A stretch of 64,000 nucleotides of DNA from Oxytricha trifallax. Taxonomy: Eukaryota > Ciliophora > Spirotrichea > Sporadotrichida > Oxytrichidae. The translations under genes and the position numbers were made by a program. The stretch spans positions 1 through 64,000 of the forward strand of contig ARYC01001319.1 in NCBI GenBank assembly GCA_000711775.1, in the 5' to 3' direction. The notes under the pieces were generated by a model that saw only the letters and a program-made list of their open reading frames with translations, did no database searches and had not been told where the DNA came from. This document shows, piece by piece, positions 35,717-47,419 of the stretch (position 1 is the first letter of the stretch; every line of letters starts with the position of its first letter).

Positions 35717-36171
35717 ATGGAGATCGGTATGTCAGAGATGGTACTCGAAGAATAAGAGATGACAAGAGTCATAAATAAAGATAGAGATGATTTTGCTGGA
35801 ATCATGCTAAGAGATGGCATCATCTTATCTCAATTTTTTCATTTTAACGAATTAGTTCTTGGAAAAGTGCTAAATTAATGATGGACATGGAGAGCCTCGA
35901 ATACGAAGAGAGATTCAGCTAAATAGTTAGAAAAGTCTCAGTAGTCAAGTTCTACAATTTCAATAATACACAACAAAATCTATAAGTAATATAAGAGATA
36001 TAGCAAAAGGACAAATAAATAGTCTTGATGATGATGTAAAGGACAAGATTTAATTAGGCTTAGTGAGAATAAAGAGCATAAGAAGTCAACCAATTGAGAA
36101 ACAAATGTAAAGGAGACTGAATGAATAGTGGGTGAACATCAATACTAGTTTCATCTTATGGTATTATCAGT
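35717..36171 (+). pseudogene. Broken gene relic, plus strand, unknown
   Basis: Three overlapping frames read protein-like one after another. The first is ATG 35717 to TGA 35879-35881 (MEIGMSEMVLEEQEMTRVIN). The second is from about 35882 (MESLEYEERFSQIVRKVSVV). The third is from about 35985 to about 36171 (NSLDDDVKDKIQLGLVRI and QMQRRLNEQWVNINTSFIL). The pattern suggests one helical, charged protein of about 150 residues with two frame changes. No family is recognised. Confidence 0.35.
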
Positions 36172-36581
36172 GAGCAGTCTTAACTTCACTGATTTAATTT
36201 AGTAATTTTTATTTACCTAAGGTTTCTAACTATTTAATTTATAACCCCTTAATTGATTTTTTTAAATAAAATAACTTAATTTAAAACTATAAAAAAACAA
36301 TAATGTTTTATTTATTCCTTTATAAACTAGCTTAATATTCAAACATGATCTATTACACTAAACTTCCATTAGGAGTTTTCTCACTATCAAGAAATTATTA
36401 GCATACTCTTTAAAGCAATAATCACAGCATAGTAGCGTCAATACCACTCCTTTTTCTATAACAAATACATTTATTTATTGATTCCTTATAGAATATATTA
36501 TTGATTGATTCCCTTAACAAGCCTAGTGATCCCTGCCACTACAACCAACGCCACTTCTCCAAGCATCTCATCAGTTAATTG

Positions 36582-36776
36582 AAAGACTTCAATATGCGCT
36601 CAGTCAGTGATTCACAGATAACTCACTCAACTCCAATGGTGATCCTGAGTGGTTATATCAGATTAACGCTAGTAGAGGTAAACTTGCTAGATGAGGACAG
36701 CTGAGGATTTGTGAGAGAAATGTCTCCATACGTGGAGATCTGGGTCATCTAAAATCTAATTTATGAGATACATTGA
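36582..36776 (+). pseudogene. C2-domain-like gene fragment
   Basis: One frame reads SGYIRLTLVEVNLLDEDS, a stop, then GFVREMSPYVEIWVIQN, ending at TGA 36774-36776. The order G.I.L.LVE..LLDED...PYVEIWV resembles the first strands of a C2 (calcium/lipid-binding) domain, with the usual acidic loop and PYV block. The single internal TGA argues for decay or for a junction in a gene-segment germline copy. It is isolated from other recognisable parts of such a gene. Confidence 0.4.
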
Positions 36777-36928
36777 GTGCTGAATACATACTTAAACAAT
36801 AATATATTGAAATATAATATAAATAATAATATTGTTGAGATTAATTGGTAATTAAGTTTCAAAAGTACATATGATTGTAAAAACTGTTCATCAACCATTA
36901 ACTGTTGTGTAAACACTTCTAATGTTTA

Positions 36929-37129
36929 TTAAATTATAAATCTTCTTATTATAATTGAGTTAATATAGTTTTTTAATGTAAAATATCTATAAAGTTTTGT
37001 CTTGTAAATTTCAAAGATATAGTAGTTGATGAAAGCACTGGCATTAGTTAGCATCTCATAAAAGGAAGGCATAAACACATTGGAGTGATATAAAGCCTCT
37101 TCTAAAGCTTGTAGTGCCATAGTCTTCAA
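36929..37129 (-). CDS. Possible coding segment, minus strand, unknown
   Basis: The segment from about 37129 (MKTMALQALEEALYHSNVF, then PSFYEMLTNASAFINYYIF) looks protein-like. The Lys/Ile/Tyr-rich tail looks like AT-rich read-through. It lies downstream, in the same direction, of the minus-strand relics at 37950-39790. Confidence 0.25.
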   Translation of the reverse strand: MKTMALQALEEALYHSNVFMPSFYEMLTNASAFINYYIFEIYKTKLYRYFTLKNYINSIIIRRFII

Positions 37130-37949
37130 TAACTGGAAGTAAACTTCATAAATTATGGAACAAGTAAATTTTAATGCCTACATAAAATAAAAATCAATTT
37201 ATATGATAATAGTTGGTTGTAATTTGTCTCACTTTAAAAACTATTAAAACTTAGATTGAAGTTATGTGTTCAAATAATTGCCATAAATTTCAAAAGTATT
37301 TAGAGTTATTAATAGTAAAGTTATAAATAGTGCCTTAACATAAACTCATTAATAATGGTAAAATATTAAGCTATAAATCACAAGAAACAAACTATTTTCA
37401 ACATTAAATTTCACTTTAACATGTGGATCATTTTAAATAATCATACTACTACTGTTTAAGTTATATTAATTTATAATATATGAATAATTCTTGAAAATTT
37501 ATGAAAATATAAATTATCATGCTTCCTTTGTCCCCAATATATCCTACTATTATCCATACCATGCAGACCTAGAAAAGTTGATGAGTAATAACAAACATAG
37601 AACTCAAGAATAAACAACAGTAAGGACACATGTGTGCCAGCGACGTTAATTGAAGTACAATATGAAAAAATTATAGATTCACTTATAAGATAAATTTTAA
37701 AGATTATAAGTGATTAATTCCTCTAAATATTTATATCGATTAAAATAATTAATAATTCTTTATCAAAATTAATCTAGAATTAATTCTGTTTAAATTTATA
37801 TAAAAAATTGTAAAAAATAATGAAAGATGACAGAATGCAAGTTATAAAAATATAATAAGTTGTACAATGGGTATAAATATTAAAACTTCATGATGTTGTG
37901 AGAATTTTTCGAAATACATATGTTTATCTTCATTAGCTTCGATTTGTTT

Positions 37950-38700
37950 CATAATATCATTAAAGATTCATTTGAAATATTCTTTCAAAATCCAAGAATC
38001 TCTTTATATCCTCAAGTATAATGAAGTCACTGTCCTCTGTTTAAAATAATCTGAATGTGTGTTGTAATTTCTTTTTCTTTAGTGCAAAGATTTTCTCATT
38101 ATAATAGAAGCAGTGAAATAATCAGAATCGTCAATAAATACACTTCCATTAATTTTAACAGATTTAAACAACTTTGATATAAGTTTTTATCAATGCCATT
38201 TTCGAAGAAATTATCGTTATTATTTCCAGAATTTCTTCATTGATATTTTACTGTATTAGTTCTCGTCAATGTCGATAAGCATGACCCTGTTTAATTTATT
38301 TGTAACTGTTATAATCTCAAGCATCTTCGTTAGGCGATTTTGACAGCTATTCTCGGCATTAGACTCTCTGCATTCTTCGGTTTTTCCATTATTGCAATAA
38401 ATTTAAGGGTAAAAGTGAGATTAGTAGCCAGACTGGTACACTACTCAACGCAGTAGGCGTTATTTCACGACGGTGGAATGTCTGACTCTTAAAAATCTTC
38501 TAGGGGCCAAAATAATCGAACACAATTTTTCCCCAAAAAGCGATTATAATTTTGCTGATTGATGGTTTACCGATTTAGAACTGGTGATTTCGGATATGGA
38601 GAAAAAATCATAACTGCCAAACCTGAAAATCAATTAAGTCTGTTGTCATGTTCCTATTTTGACAGAGCCATTTCCTTTCTCTTGAAATGCTGATTGTTTA
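37950..38700 (-). pseudogene. Broken gene relic (3' side of the 38709 palindrome)
   Basis: Minus-strand stretches include ISRERKWLCQNRNMTTDLID (about 38690), NRFLGKNCVRLFWPLEDF (about 38560), YQSGYQSHFYPQIYC (about 38420) and NRVMLIDIDENQYSKIS (about 38270). Two frames are plausible in the 38300-38430 part. No family is recognised. It continues in direction with 39135-39790, so one gene may have been split by the palindrome. Confidence 0.35.
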
Positions 38701-38708
38701 GCTAATTT

Positions 38709-39130
38709 TAATATTGTAAAAATAAATTTTAATTTGGAAAATTAATTATAATTATATTTAAAATATATTAAATTCGTAGCAGTTAAATTTGGTCAATTTA
38801 AATAATCTTAGGCTTATTCGATAAAGAATTTAAATAAGCTGGACTTTGTTATTGGCGGTACTATTTTATTGCATCTCTGGAGCGAGATAACTCGACTTAA
38901 ATAAAATGCATCTAATTCAATAAATTATAACCTCACATTAAAGCCGAGTTATCTCGCTCCAGAGATGCAATAAAATAGTACCGTCAATAACAAAGTCCAG
39001 CTTATTTAAATTTTCTATCAAATAAGCCTAAGATTATTTAAATTGACCAAATTTAACTGCTACGAATTTAATATATTTTAAATATAATTATAAATAATTT
39101 TTTAAATTCAAATGTATTTCTACAATATTA
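38709..39130. mobile_element. Palindromic element, family P, copy 2
   Basis: A 422-base palindrome has arms beginning TAATATTGTA and ending TACAATATTA. It shares with 24386-24830 the outer motif ATTGTAG.AATACATTT, the AGCTGGACTTTGTTATTGGCGGTACT block and the central GAGCGAGATAACTCGACTT. It is slightly shorter and no exact target duplication is clear. It is a non-autonomous fold-back element. Confidence 0.8.
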
Positions 39131-39134
39131 TCAA

Positions 39135-39790
39135 AGGATTTCAATGAGGATGCGGTGCTCTTATCAATAGGATATAATAGGATCATGAAGCAATCTACTT
39201 TGTACTGCGCTCTATGATTTTTAAATAAAATAATTCTCTTATACTTTTCAGAATTCCAATATGATTGCTTCGTCTCTAAGAGAATTAGGATCAGATGCTT
39301 AGAGAGTCGAAGTGAATATATTTGCTGAGTCTTCAATAAAACAAGATTAGAACACTCATACATAATCCTTAAGCCCTTGTTTTTATACTAACATTCTCAG
39401 TTTTGTAGAATTGGATACATTTAGCCCTTGCTTCTAACTCATAAATGCTTAAAAAAACTACAAGAAAAACGTAAATGTAAATCTTCCAACCCAGCTCATA
39501 AAGTCACAAGCATTGTTTGTCTTGCTAGAAATGCTCATAGGATTATTGGATCTTAAAAAGGTTGGGATATTCTTTGGCAGCCATGATGATGAATGCAATG
39601 GAGTTACAATCAAATGAGAGTTTTTCTATGTGATGACTTAGTTCCATCCTTACATTGAAGCCTGCTAGATAATATCCTGCCCTGCATTGACGGCTGTCTC
39701 TGCTATAGAATGTCCCTAAACTTTCATGTTTTACTCTCCATTAAGGGTAGATAGACTAATGCTCTGTTTTTACCATTTATTTTAGCGATG
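39135..39790 (-). pseudogene. Broken gene relic with membrane segment (5' side of the palindrome)
   Basis: Minus-strand reading gives GFNVRMELSHHIEKLSFD, IIMAAKEYPNLFKIQQSYEH, a hydrophobic stretch WKIYIYVFLVVFLSIYELE, then YKTENVSIK and SLRDEAIILEF. Frames shift a few times. The hydrophobic run of about 16 residues could be one membrane helix. No family is assigned. Another standard-code frame (39088-39363) overlaps and is probably a shadow. Confidence 0.35.
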
Positions 39791-39799
39791 ATTCTTAAT

Positions 39800-40840
39800 A
39801 AATGCCTCAAATATTAATTATCTTGTTATAATTATAGAGATACTATACATAATATATTTAATGCAGAATATAAGTTATTATACTTTGGAATTAACTGTAA
39901 GTAAAATAAAGTAGTACCTTAGAGTGATTCAACTGAAATATATTTTAAATGTGACCCAAGATTTTTTCATTTAAATAATGTGATTTCTTAATTTGATTAC
40001 AAATTAATTTTCTTAAATAAAAAATGAATAGAGAATATTATTTAATTGCGAAACAAGAAATAATTCATGATGAGACAAAACTTTTTAAATAGAATAAAAA
40101 TTTAAGAAAATAGGGATCACCAATTTAAAATAATTAAGCTTCTTTCTATAACAATTAAGTTTAATAATTATTCGTCTATTTTATAATTTAAAAGAAACTA
40201 AATATTTTATATATATATATATATGTTATAATGATAATATAATTATTTTTTTGCTCATCAAAATGTAAAATAAATTAATAAAATTGAAATTCTCAATACA
40301 AAAAAGATTAAATGACAAAGATCTAGACATTTATAGCTTAAGATATCTAAGTGAAACCATAAGTAAACAATATCACCAAATTAAAATGAATAAGATAATC
40401 TGTTAGACTTAAACTTTTTGACACTTAAAATAAATAATAATTCAACAAGTTTAGAAAGTTATGCATTATTATACATTCATTAATTATAATTAGAAGTGTT
40501 GATAGATTTATGTAAGCAAGCAAGATAGTATTTATATTTAAAATACTATATTGAACTTTATTAATTTTAATTTAATTTGAAGTTACTTTTTATTAAGAGT
40601 AACATAATCATTATCTTCTTCACTAACTATATCATTTTAACTAACTTGCAATAACATTGGTATTAACTATAAATTCAACATTAACCCTGTAGTCTTTTCA
40701 TATTCTGTATAGTTAAATATCAATTCCCACAATTCCCACAATGAATCTATTGTTTTTATGTTACAGTTCTTTTATATTCCTACTCTTATGATAGTAATTA
40801 GTTTATCACTACATTTATTTACATAAAATTAATTTAAAAT
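39800..40840. other. AT-rich spacer
   Basis: No gene is seen. A short TA tract lies at about 40208-40226. The rest is plain AT-rich DNA. Confidence 0.45.
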
Positions 40841-40844
40841 TTGA

Positions 40845-41039
40845 TAAGATCAACAATACTTCAAAGTGAAGTGGAATAAGAGCGATATAAAACGAGAAGA
40901 CATTTGTGTGAAGGAAACTTAGCAACTCAACCAAGAAAATCTTAATGGATTATGTATCTTAGGCTATTAGTAATACAAGCATTCATTTTATCTAAATATA
41001 CAGCAAGTAATGAATAATCAAATTCAACTGTTTAAATGA
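40845..41039 (+). CDS. Possible coding segment, unknown
   Basis: A 65-codon ciliate-code frame lies between TGAs, with FKVKWNKSDIKREDICVKE and LNQENLNGLCILGYQQYK. The charged, balanced composition stands out from the AT-rich flanks. There is no start codon near its left end, so it would be an internal segment. Confidence 0.25.
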
Positions 41040-41985
41040 TTAAAATATATTAACTATAGTAGAGAGTTATTAATAATTGATTTTTTTGCGTTTTAAATTT
41101 TAAAGAAAAATTAATCTCAGATATTTAATTTTTAAAATTTTGATATATTGAAGCAAATTTAATATTTAAATTTTTAGATTATATAAAACTAAAATTAGTC
41201 TATATTTTATTATTCTTACTAAATAACAATTTTTATCTTAATCTTTATTAGCTATTTTCCTGAAGCTTCCTCATCTTAGTAAAAATTCTGTAATAAAATG
41301 TAGTAAGATATTAAGAAAATCATTGATATAATAGGAAACATTAAAATGTTGCTTTAATATAGGGATTATATTGAACTTTTAAATTATTAATAATAATTTA
41401 CTTTTTAGATGATTTATAATCATCTTTTTATTTATTCTCTTAATAAAACAGTGATTCTTGTAAAAGTATAAAATATGAAATGATAATGATATTTTTTATT
41501 ATAAATTAATAAGTCTATTAATTAATATTTTTATAATACTACAGTTTTTGTAGTTTTTATAATTTAACATAGTACATTTTATAGTGTCTTCTTTATCACA
41601 AATTTAATAGCTGTCGAACTAAAAGAGTGATAATTGTGTTTTTAACCGTGATAAAAACATATATAAATGTTAACATCTCTGAGACATGAGACAGTGATTT
41701 TATTAAGAATGATTAGAAATTCTAAACCACTATCAGAGATTCGCAGCGTTAAAAATATCGAAACTGCATAACCAGCGGGAAGCCCGGCTGGCATGGGTGT
41801 ATGGTAAGAACAAAGCGGAAGGTTAGACATATTTGCCGTTTACTATAACACAATTGTATCAAATATGGCTTTACTGTTACAAAATCGGTATCAAAATGAC
41901 AAAAATACTATAGAACACTAATGGCTTGTATGGTTCATCAATCTTGCTATCGTATCTAGCTAGATTGACGATACTTATGAATATT
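41040..41985. other. AT-rich spacer with a GC-rich hairpin
   Basis: A strong hairpin CCAGCGGGAAGCCCGGCTGG lies at 41772-41791, far GC-richer than its surroundings. It might belong to a small structured RNA or to a coding patch on either strand. Nothing else is recognised. Confidence 0.4.
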
Positions 41986-42089
41986 TGAGATGGTGGAAGA
42001 TTTGCGTTTGCGAATTTCTTGTTGTCTTTGTTGCATATAGAGTTATAAGCGATGATTTGTAAACTCATTTAGGCTGAGATTGTTAGTAT

Positions 42090-42960
42090 ATGAACAAGGA
42101 TTTAAAGAATAACAGTAAAATAAAGGCTTTTATTTGCTGCTTCACTGGATGGAGTTCATGCTTATGGCTATTTGCAGTTAGATTATCACTCATACACTAT
42201 TATTCTTGAAGTTAAAAATCTTAAAAATAGTTTAGAGATGTAAAAAAGAAATAGCTAGCGATCCACACATCAATAAGGAGTGTCAAAGAAATCCTTGGCT
42301 TGCCTCTCTGGTAGTACTCAAACCATGATATCGAATTCTATTCAAAAAGAGACTCCGCTAAAGCCATCCCACCAACACATGGGAAAAAGTACTGACCACT
42401 ATTAAGAGGATAAAAGCCAAGAGATATTTGCAAATTATCGACCCAGAAATCAAAATCATCGTAACAATAATCAAGTTAATGTGCTCAAGGCAACCTTGTT
42501 CTAAATTTCTTTACTTCCTTCGTTTGAAATACTTAAATTCTTTTATTCAAAAAGTTAATGTCAAGATATTTTGACTTGATTATGCAATTTGAGGAATGTA
42601 CTCAATACTAGACTAGAAACCACTCACAGCAATGGTTCCTCTAGAAGCTCTTAATAAAGAGATGAGCAGAGCAGTATGAGTGCCTAGGACAAGACATGGT
42701 ACAGATTTCTCTTCCCACTCAGCGCTAAAAAAGACACTCGCAGTAACCCTTTTCATTTACTCACAAAAAGATGTATACAACCACTATAACATCTACTAAT
42801 CAAAATACAAACAACAAGCACTTCTGACATCATTATAAAAATTACACTTCTTCTGATTATGATGAAATCTCCTGTAATTATATTCACAGATCAAACAATT
42901 CACGCATCTATAATGATTATATCTTCTCAAATGTAAAATGAGAAGGATGAGCGATTGCTC
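42090..42960 (-). pseudogene. Broken gene relic, minus strand, cysteine-rich start
   Basis: From about 42915 the minus strand reads RCVNCLICEYNYRRFHHNQK followed by KC, a Cys/His cluster like a small zinc-binding domain. SVPCLVLGTHTALLISLLRA then follows (about 42700), and after a frame change FYPLNSGQYFFPCVGGMALA and SLFEQNSISWFEYYQRGK (about 42400-42290). The plus strand is also open for 195 codons (41989-42579), but the minus reading is richer in conserved-type residues. No family is assigned. Confidence 0.4.
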
Positions 42961-42964
42961 ATAA

Positions 42965-45235
42965 ATTTTTCATTGATATTCCCAAATATATATATACATC
43001 AACAAATTAATTATTATTATTTTACATTTAAAGAATTTTAATTATCAAATTTTCCACATAATTATATTAAAATGATTTATTATAATTATTTATCAGTAAT
43101 GTCCTCATATTTATATTTATAATAATTCTATTAACTTTAAATTTATACAATTCTTTTTCTTCAAACGATATCTATTATAAAATTTGACTTTATTCATTAA
43201 AAAATAAAACAAAAATTTATCTTTTGTTTAATTAAAAAAAAAATATGATTTACAAGCTAGCAATAATATTGATTTACTATAAAGCTTTTATTGAGCATAA
43301 ACTTCTATAAAAAGTAAAGAATGGAATAAAAATTAGCATTAGTATATTATTACAATATTTTGCAAAATAATTAATTTAAGCATTTTTATAATAGATTTTT
43401 GTGAAATAATTAAATCCTATTTTAAAATAACATTCCTATTTATCTACTTATAATATTCCCCATCCTCTTAAGAATATTAAATATATTTCTAACAATTTAT
43501 ATGAATCTTAAACTATATGTGATGCTTACATTAAAATGATTCATTATCAAAAGTAATATCCTTAGAGCACCCTGAAATATGATCTATCATATAACAAATA
43601 TTCAAAATACTGAATAAATTCTCTTATTTTTACAAGTTTTCATTTAATTCAAAGCATTTTAATTGTAAGATTTTTGTTTAGACTATAAATAATGATATTA
43701 AATTTATAATTTTATTTTAAGTAATTTTAGGCTAGTTTATTAGATATACTACTTATAATTTAATTTGTATAAACAATTTAATTTGTATAAACCAGCAATT
43801 ATATTTATCGTAAAAAAAAAAACCATCAGAATTTATACTTCAATATAAGTCTATGAAATTTACTATTAAATACAAAAGATTTAAGTTTATTTAGATCAAA
43901 TAAACTGCAAATACCTTTCCCTATGTAATAAAAATTCAAGGTAATTTCTTTATGGAATTAGTCATGAGATTTATTAATGTAAAGTTAATAAAATTTAAAT
44001 TAAGTTACTATATTTCTAAATTCTTAATAAAATAAATAAATAAATAACAAAAGAAATGCTTAGTATAAATTCTTAAAATTTATTTGTCAACTTATTTTTA
44101 TTTCAAATTTAATGTTTAAAAGAAGAATATAATTAAATATTCTTATTTATCTAATACCATTTCTATTCATTGCATATATATACACATCCACACATTTCTT
44201 TAGTGTTGTAATTTTTTATCAGTTATATTATAATTAATTATAAAATTCAATGATTCATCTATAAAACTCAAATAATTTTAATGTTAAAATAAGAATATAT
44301 TTAAATTTAAATTGTATATATTAACTCTTATTTAAATAGTATTTTATAATGCATGTCATTTCATGAAAAGATTAACAAAAAAATGAATATTAAAATATTT
44401 AATGTTGCATATATTACATAATAAATTGAATATAATGCTGAGGATATATTTTTGTTGTTGTTACATTAGTTGTTATTACAGTATACTCAAGAATTTACTA
44501 GGAAGCTCAAATGAAAGTAAATAATTTGAGGCATTATTATGTTTTATATTTATAAAAAATATTTTAAAATAAAATAAACTGTAATATGCTAAGAATAATA
44601 AAAATAATTATATTTATTTTATTTAATTTATGATACTTATCAAAATTAAGTGTATTTAGCATTCTTTTAAGAAGTTTGCAAAAATTAAGAAAAATTTAGC
44701 TTATTTTAATGTCATTACTTTTTGTCATTATTAAATTTTGTTAATATAAGATTAATATTATAAAAATTAAAAAGATTACAATAGTTTAATTTGTAATTAA
44801 CAGCTAAAATGTCATCCTAATATTATATTAATGTTTTTTTTTATAATTAATATAAAAATTTAAATAATGAAAGTATAGTAATAAATTAAATACAATCTCA
44901 GGTTAACTCAATGAATGTAATTCAACTAATGAATCTTTGAAATTTCTATTTAAAAGTTACTCTTTAAGAGTAGAGTTGATAGACATTCCAGTTCAATTGA
45001 AACTAATAAAATTACAAGAAGAAAAATTAAAAATAATTCTGAGCTTGAAAAATTGATCAATTTATATAAAACTTTTGGTAGCTTTATGATAAATTAAACT
45101 AATAAAAATATAAAATATATAAGGGTGTCATTACAAAACAAAAAGATAAGCTACTTTGTTAAGAGTTTGATTTCTTTGAATTTAATTAATGATTATTTTT
45201 TTGAAAATCATAATAATTTTGCCATCAATCCCAAC
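42965..45235. other. AT-rich spacer
   Basis: The sequence is 80-85% AT. A short direct repeat (TAATTTAATTTGTATAAAC) lies at about 43756-43790. No gene is seen. Confidence 0.5.
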
Positions 45236-45239
45236 ATTG

Positions 45240-45960
45240 GATGCTCAGCCCCGAGAACAGATTGTCACCCAAGAACATCTACGTTTTCATCATCGTCTGT
45301 CGAACTTGAACTGAAAATGCTACCGCCCCACTTCAGGGCCCACTAGCGCCTTCACTTATTTCAGAACTAGAAATTTCATTTTTAAGATTGACTCAGATTT
45401 CTACATGACAACATAATCGTTGAAAATAGATCCTTCAAAGATATTAAGATCTTTTTACAAATTTATTTTGAGATTATGACGCCTTCTCACAAGCAACTGG
45501 TAGATTAAGCGTCAAACTAAGCTCAGCAATTTCATGCAACCTTTGAGTTTTTCTTTCATTTATAGATTATTTTTTCATCAGCTTTTATTGTTAGCTCAAC
45601 AATTTGCCTAAGGAACTAGCGGCTGTAATATTCACAGGCCTTGGCTTTACCGCTATCGACTTTGGGCATACAGTAGCAAAAAATTATATTCACATACTTT
45701 TTTTCGATGCCATTTACATAATCAAGAAGTATGGTTCTGTAACAGATTTTGGATTCTCCCACCCCACAGCAATCACGTTGCCAATTTTCCAATATTTAAT
45801 CAATCGATGGCGAATGTTATTTTGCTTTTATCTCAGCCTGTGTAATACTTCTCTTTGGGGTAACTAGAGACTCTTGTTCTCTAAATAGCACTCGAATGAC
45901 TTTTTTACATGCATTTCATTATCATCTCATTCACCCAGTAATTTTAAAGCAAAATTGATT
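45240..45960 (-). pseudogene. GC-richer gene relic, minus strand, unknown
   Basis: GC content is clearly higher than in the flanks. An open stretch of about 125 codons (about 45915-45552) reads RVLFREQESLVTPKRS, SIDQILENWQRDCCGVG and KAKACEYYSRQFLRQIVEL. Further frames continue RKTQRLHEIAELSLTLNLPV and end in an acidic Ser-rich tail (SSSSTDDDENVDVLG) at a TGA near 45260. Two or three frame changes separate the parts. It may be a decayed gene or segments of a germline gene. Confidence 0.45.
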
Positions 45961-46109
45961 TAAAAAGTTATGTAAGCTTTTAATATTGAAATTTTTAATT
46001 AGCAAATTAAAGCCTAATTCATTAATACTTAATAATTAAACCCATATTTAAAATCATATTTAAAAGATATACTAAAACTGTTAAAATGAAATGGAATAAT
46101 AACCAAAAC

Positions 46110-46370
46110 AGTGCAAGGATTTTTTCTCAACATCCCCACTTGGCAGGGAAGAAGTCTACAGAATGCTTGAAGCCAAGCTATTATAAACGCCATCAATGCT
46201 GAGGTCACCTACGACATCGACCACCGAGGAAAGCAAGTATGGTTTAACACTCGAAGCTTCAATGTGCTATAGGCTGAACGAGAGTAGAGATACTTTTAAG
46301 TGAATAGAGACCACAACTCAGCGACCACCCCTTTTGGAACAACTTTGATGGTGTTCGCTCAGTAACGAAC
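46110..46370 (+). pseudogene. GC-richer coding-like patch, unknown
   Basis: About 48% GC. One frame reads INAEVTYDIDHRGKQVWFNT and VLQAEREQRYFQVNRDHNSA. An overlapping frame reads STSPLGREEVYRMLEAKLL. The patch abuts the TBE copy 3 transposase remnant and may be a gene segment next to which the TBE inserted, or part of that element. It is not identified. Confidence 0.35.
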
Positions 46371-46510
46371 TACAATGTATCACCAAACAGTTCCCAGAGC
46401 TGAAGACCTCTGTATAATCTTTTGCTAACATTTATTGAAGAAATGGTATCTCTTAAAAAAGTGTGAATCGTATCAAGAGAGTGATTGTTTCACTCTGCTG
46501 TTTTAATAAT
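46350..46510 (+). pseudogene. TBE transposase remnant, copy 3
   Basis: The sequence KQFPELKTSVQSFANIY followed by NGIS and SVNRIKRVIV aligns with HRKFPDLRIYPQTIANIY...RVKRVIDF of copy 4. Only this N-terminal segment before the DDE domain is recognisable; a fold-back element follows about 100 bases later. Confidence 0.6.
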
Positions 46511-46606
46511 TAATCCTAAATTTAATTTATGAGTGGTACCTGTCTCATTACTAGACTTTGTATTTATTATGTTTTTATTTTTTTAAAAAATCATAATTTG
46601 GGATGT

Positions 46607-47039
46607 AAACCACAAATAAAGTAAAATGAAAATAATGTTTAGCAACTCCTTAAATTAGTCAATGTATGAAATAAAAGTTTTTTTATCATAAAATGCAATT
46701 ATTTGAATGGATAATAACACAAAAGATAGTAATTTTTGCATTAAGTAATCAAATAATGGTTTTATATGCATTCTATCAAGGTTGAAACTTAGCCATTTAC
46801 ATTAAATTAAATTAATTAGATATTATAAAATTATATTATCAATTTTCATCCTTTAAAAATAGCATATAGAGTCCATAAATAAATACTATTTTTATATGAT
46901 TACATAATGCACAAATTACTACCTTTTATATTATTCATTCAAAATAATTGCATATTATGATAAAATCACTTTAATTTCATACATTTACTCATCTAAGGAG
47001 TTGCTAAACATTATTTTTATTTTACTTTATTTGTGGTTT
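46607..47039. mobile_element. Fold-back MITE inside TBE copy 3
   Basis: A 433-base element begins AAACCACAAATAAAGTAAAA and ends with the reverse complement. The arms share about 75 bases including ATAATGTTTAGCAACTCCTTA. The interior is AT-rich with no gene. No clear target duplication was found. It lies between the transposase and 22K remnants. Confidence 0.7.
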
Positions 47040-47159
47040 CAACCACAGATTATACCAAGTCCATTACATTAGTAAATAATAGCATTATGTATATATTCAA
47101 AGTGTAATGGTGAAACAAGTATAATTAAAAACAGAGCTTAATAGAATAATATTAAATTT

Positions 47160-47410
47160 ATACATGAAGGCGAGACTGTTCTTGCTATTAGAGCTTTCAT
47201 TAAGAAGTATGGTATAGAGGCATTTATTTCACAGAGTTTCACTCATTGAAAAAAGTTTTCGTGCCTTCCATCGTTGGTAGTAAATACTAACAACATAAAA
47301 AAGCATAGTAAACATAATTTTCTTAACTTTCTGCACCAGGTAGAAATGCAAATTCTCCTTGCTTCGAAATGTTGGAATCAATTCTTATGCTTGAACGCTT
47401 TTTATAGCAA
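47160..47410 (-). pseudogene. TBE 22K remnant, copy 3
   Basis: The minus strand reads LLPTMEGTKTFF near 47270, matching LFLPTMEGTNISF of copy 2. It sits in the expected place and orientation. Little else aligns. Confidence 0.5.
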
Positions 47411-47419
47411 CAAAATTTC

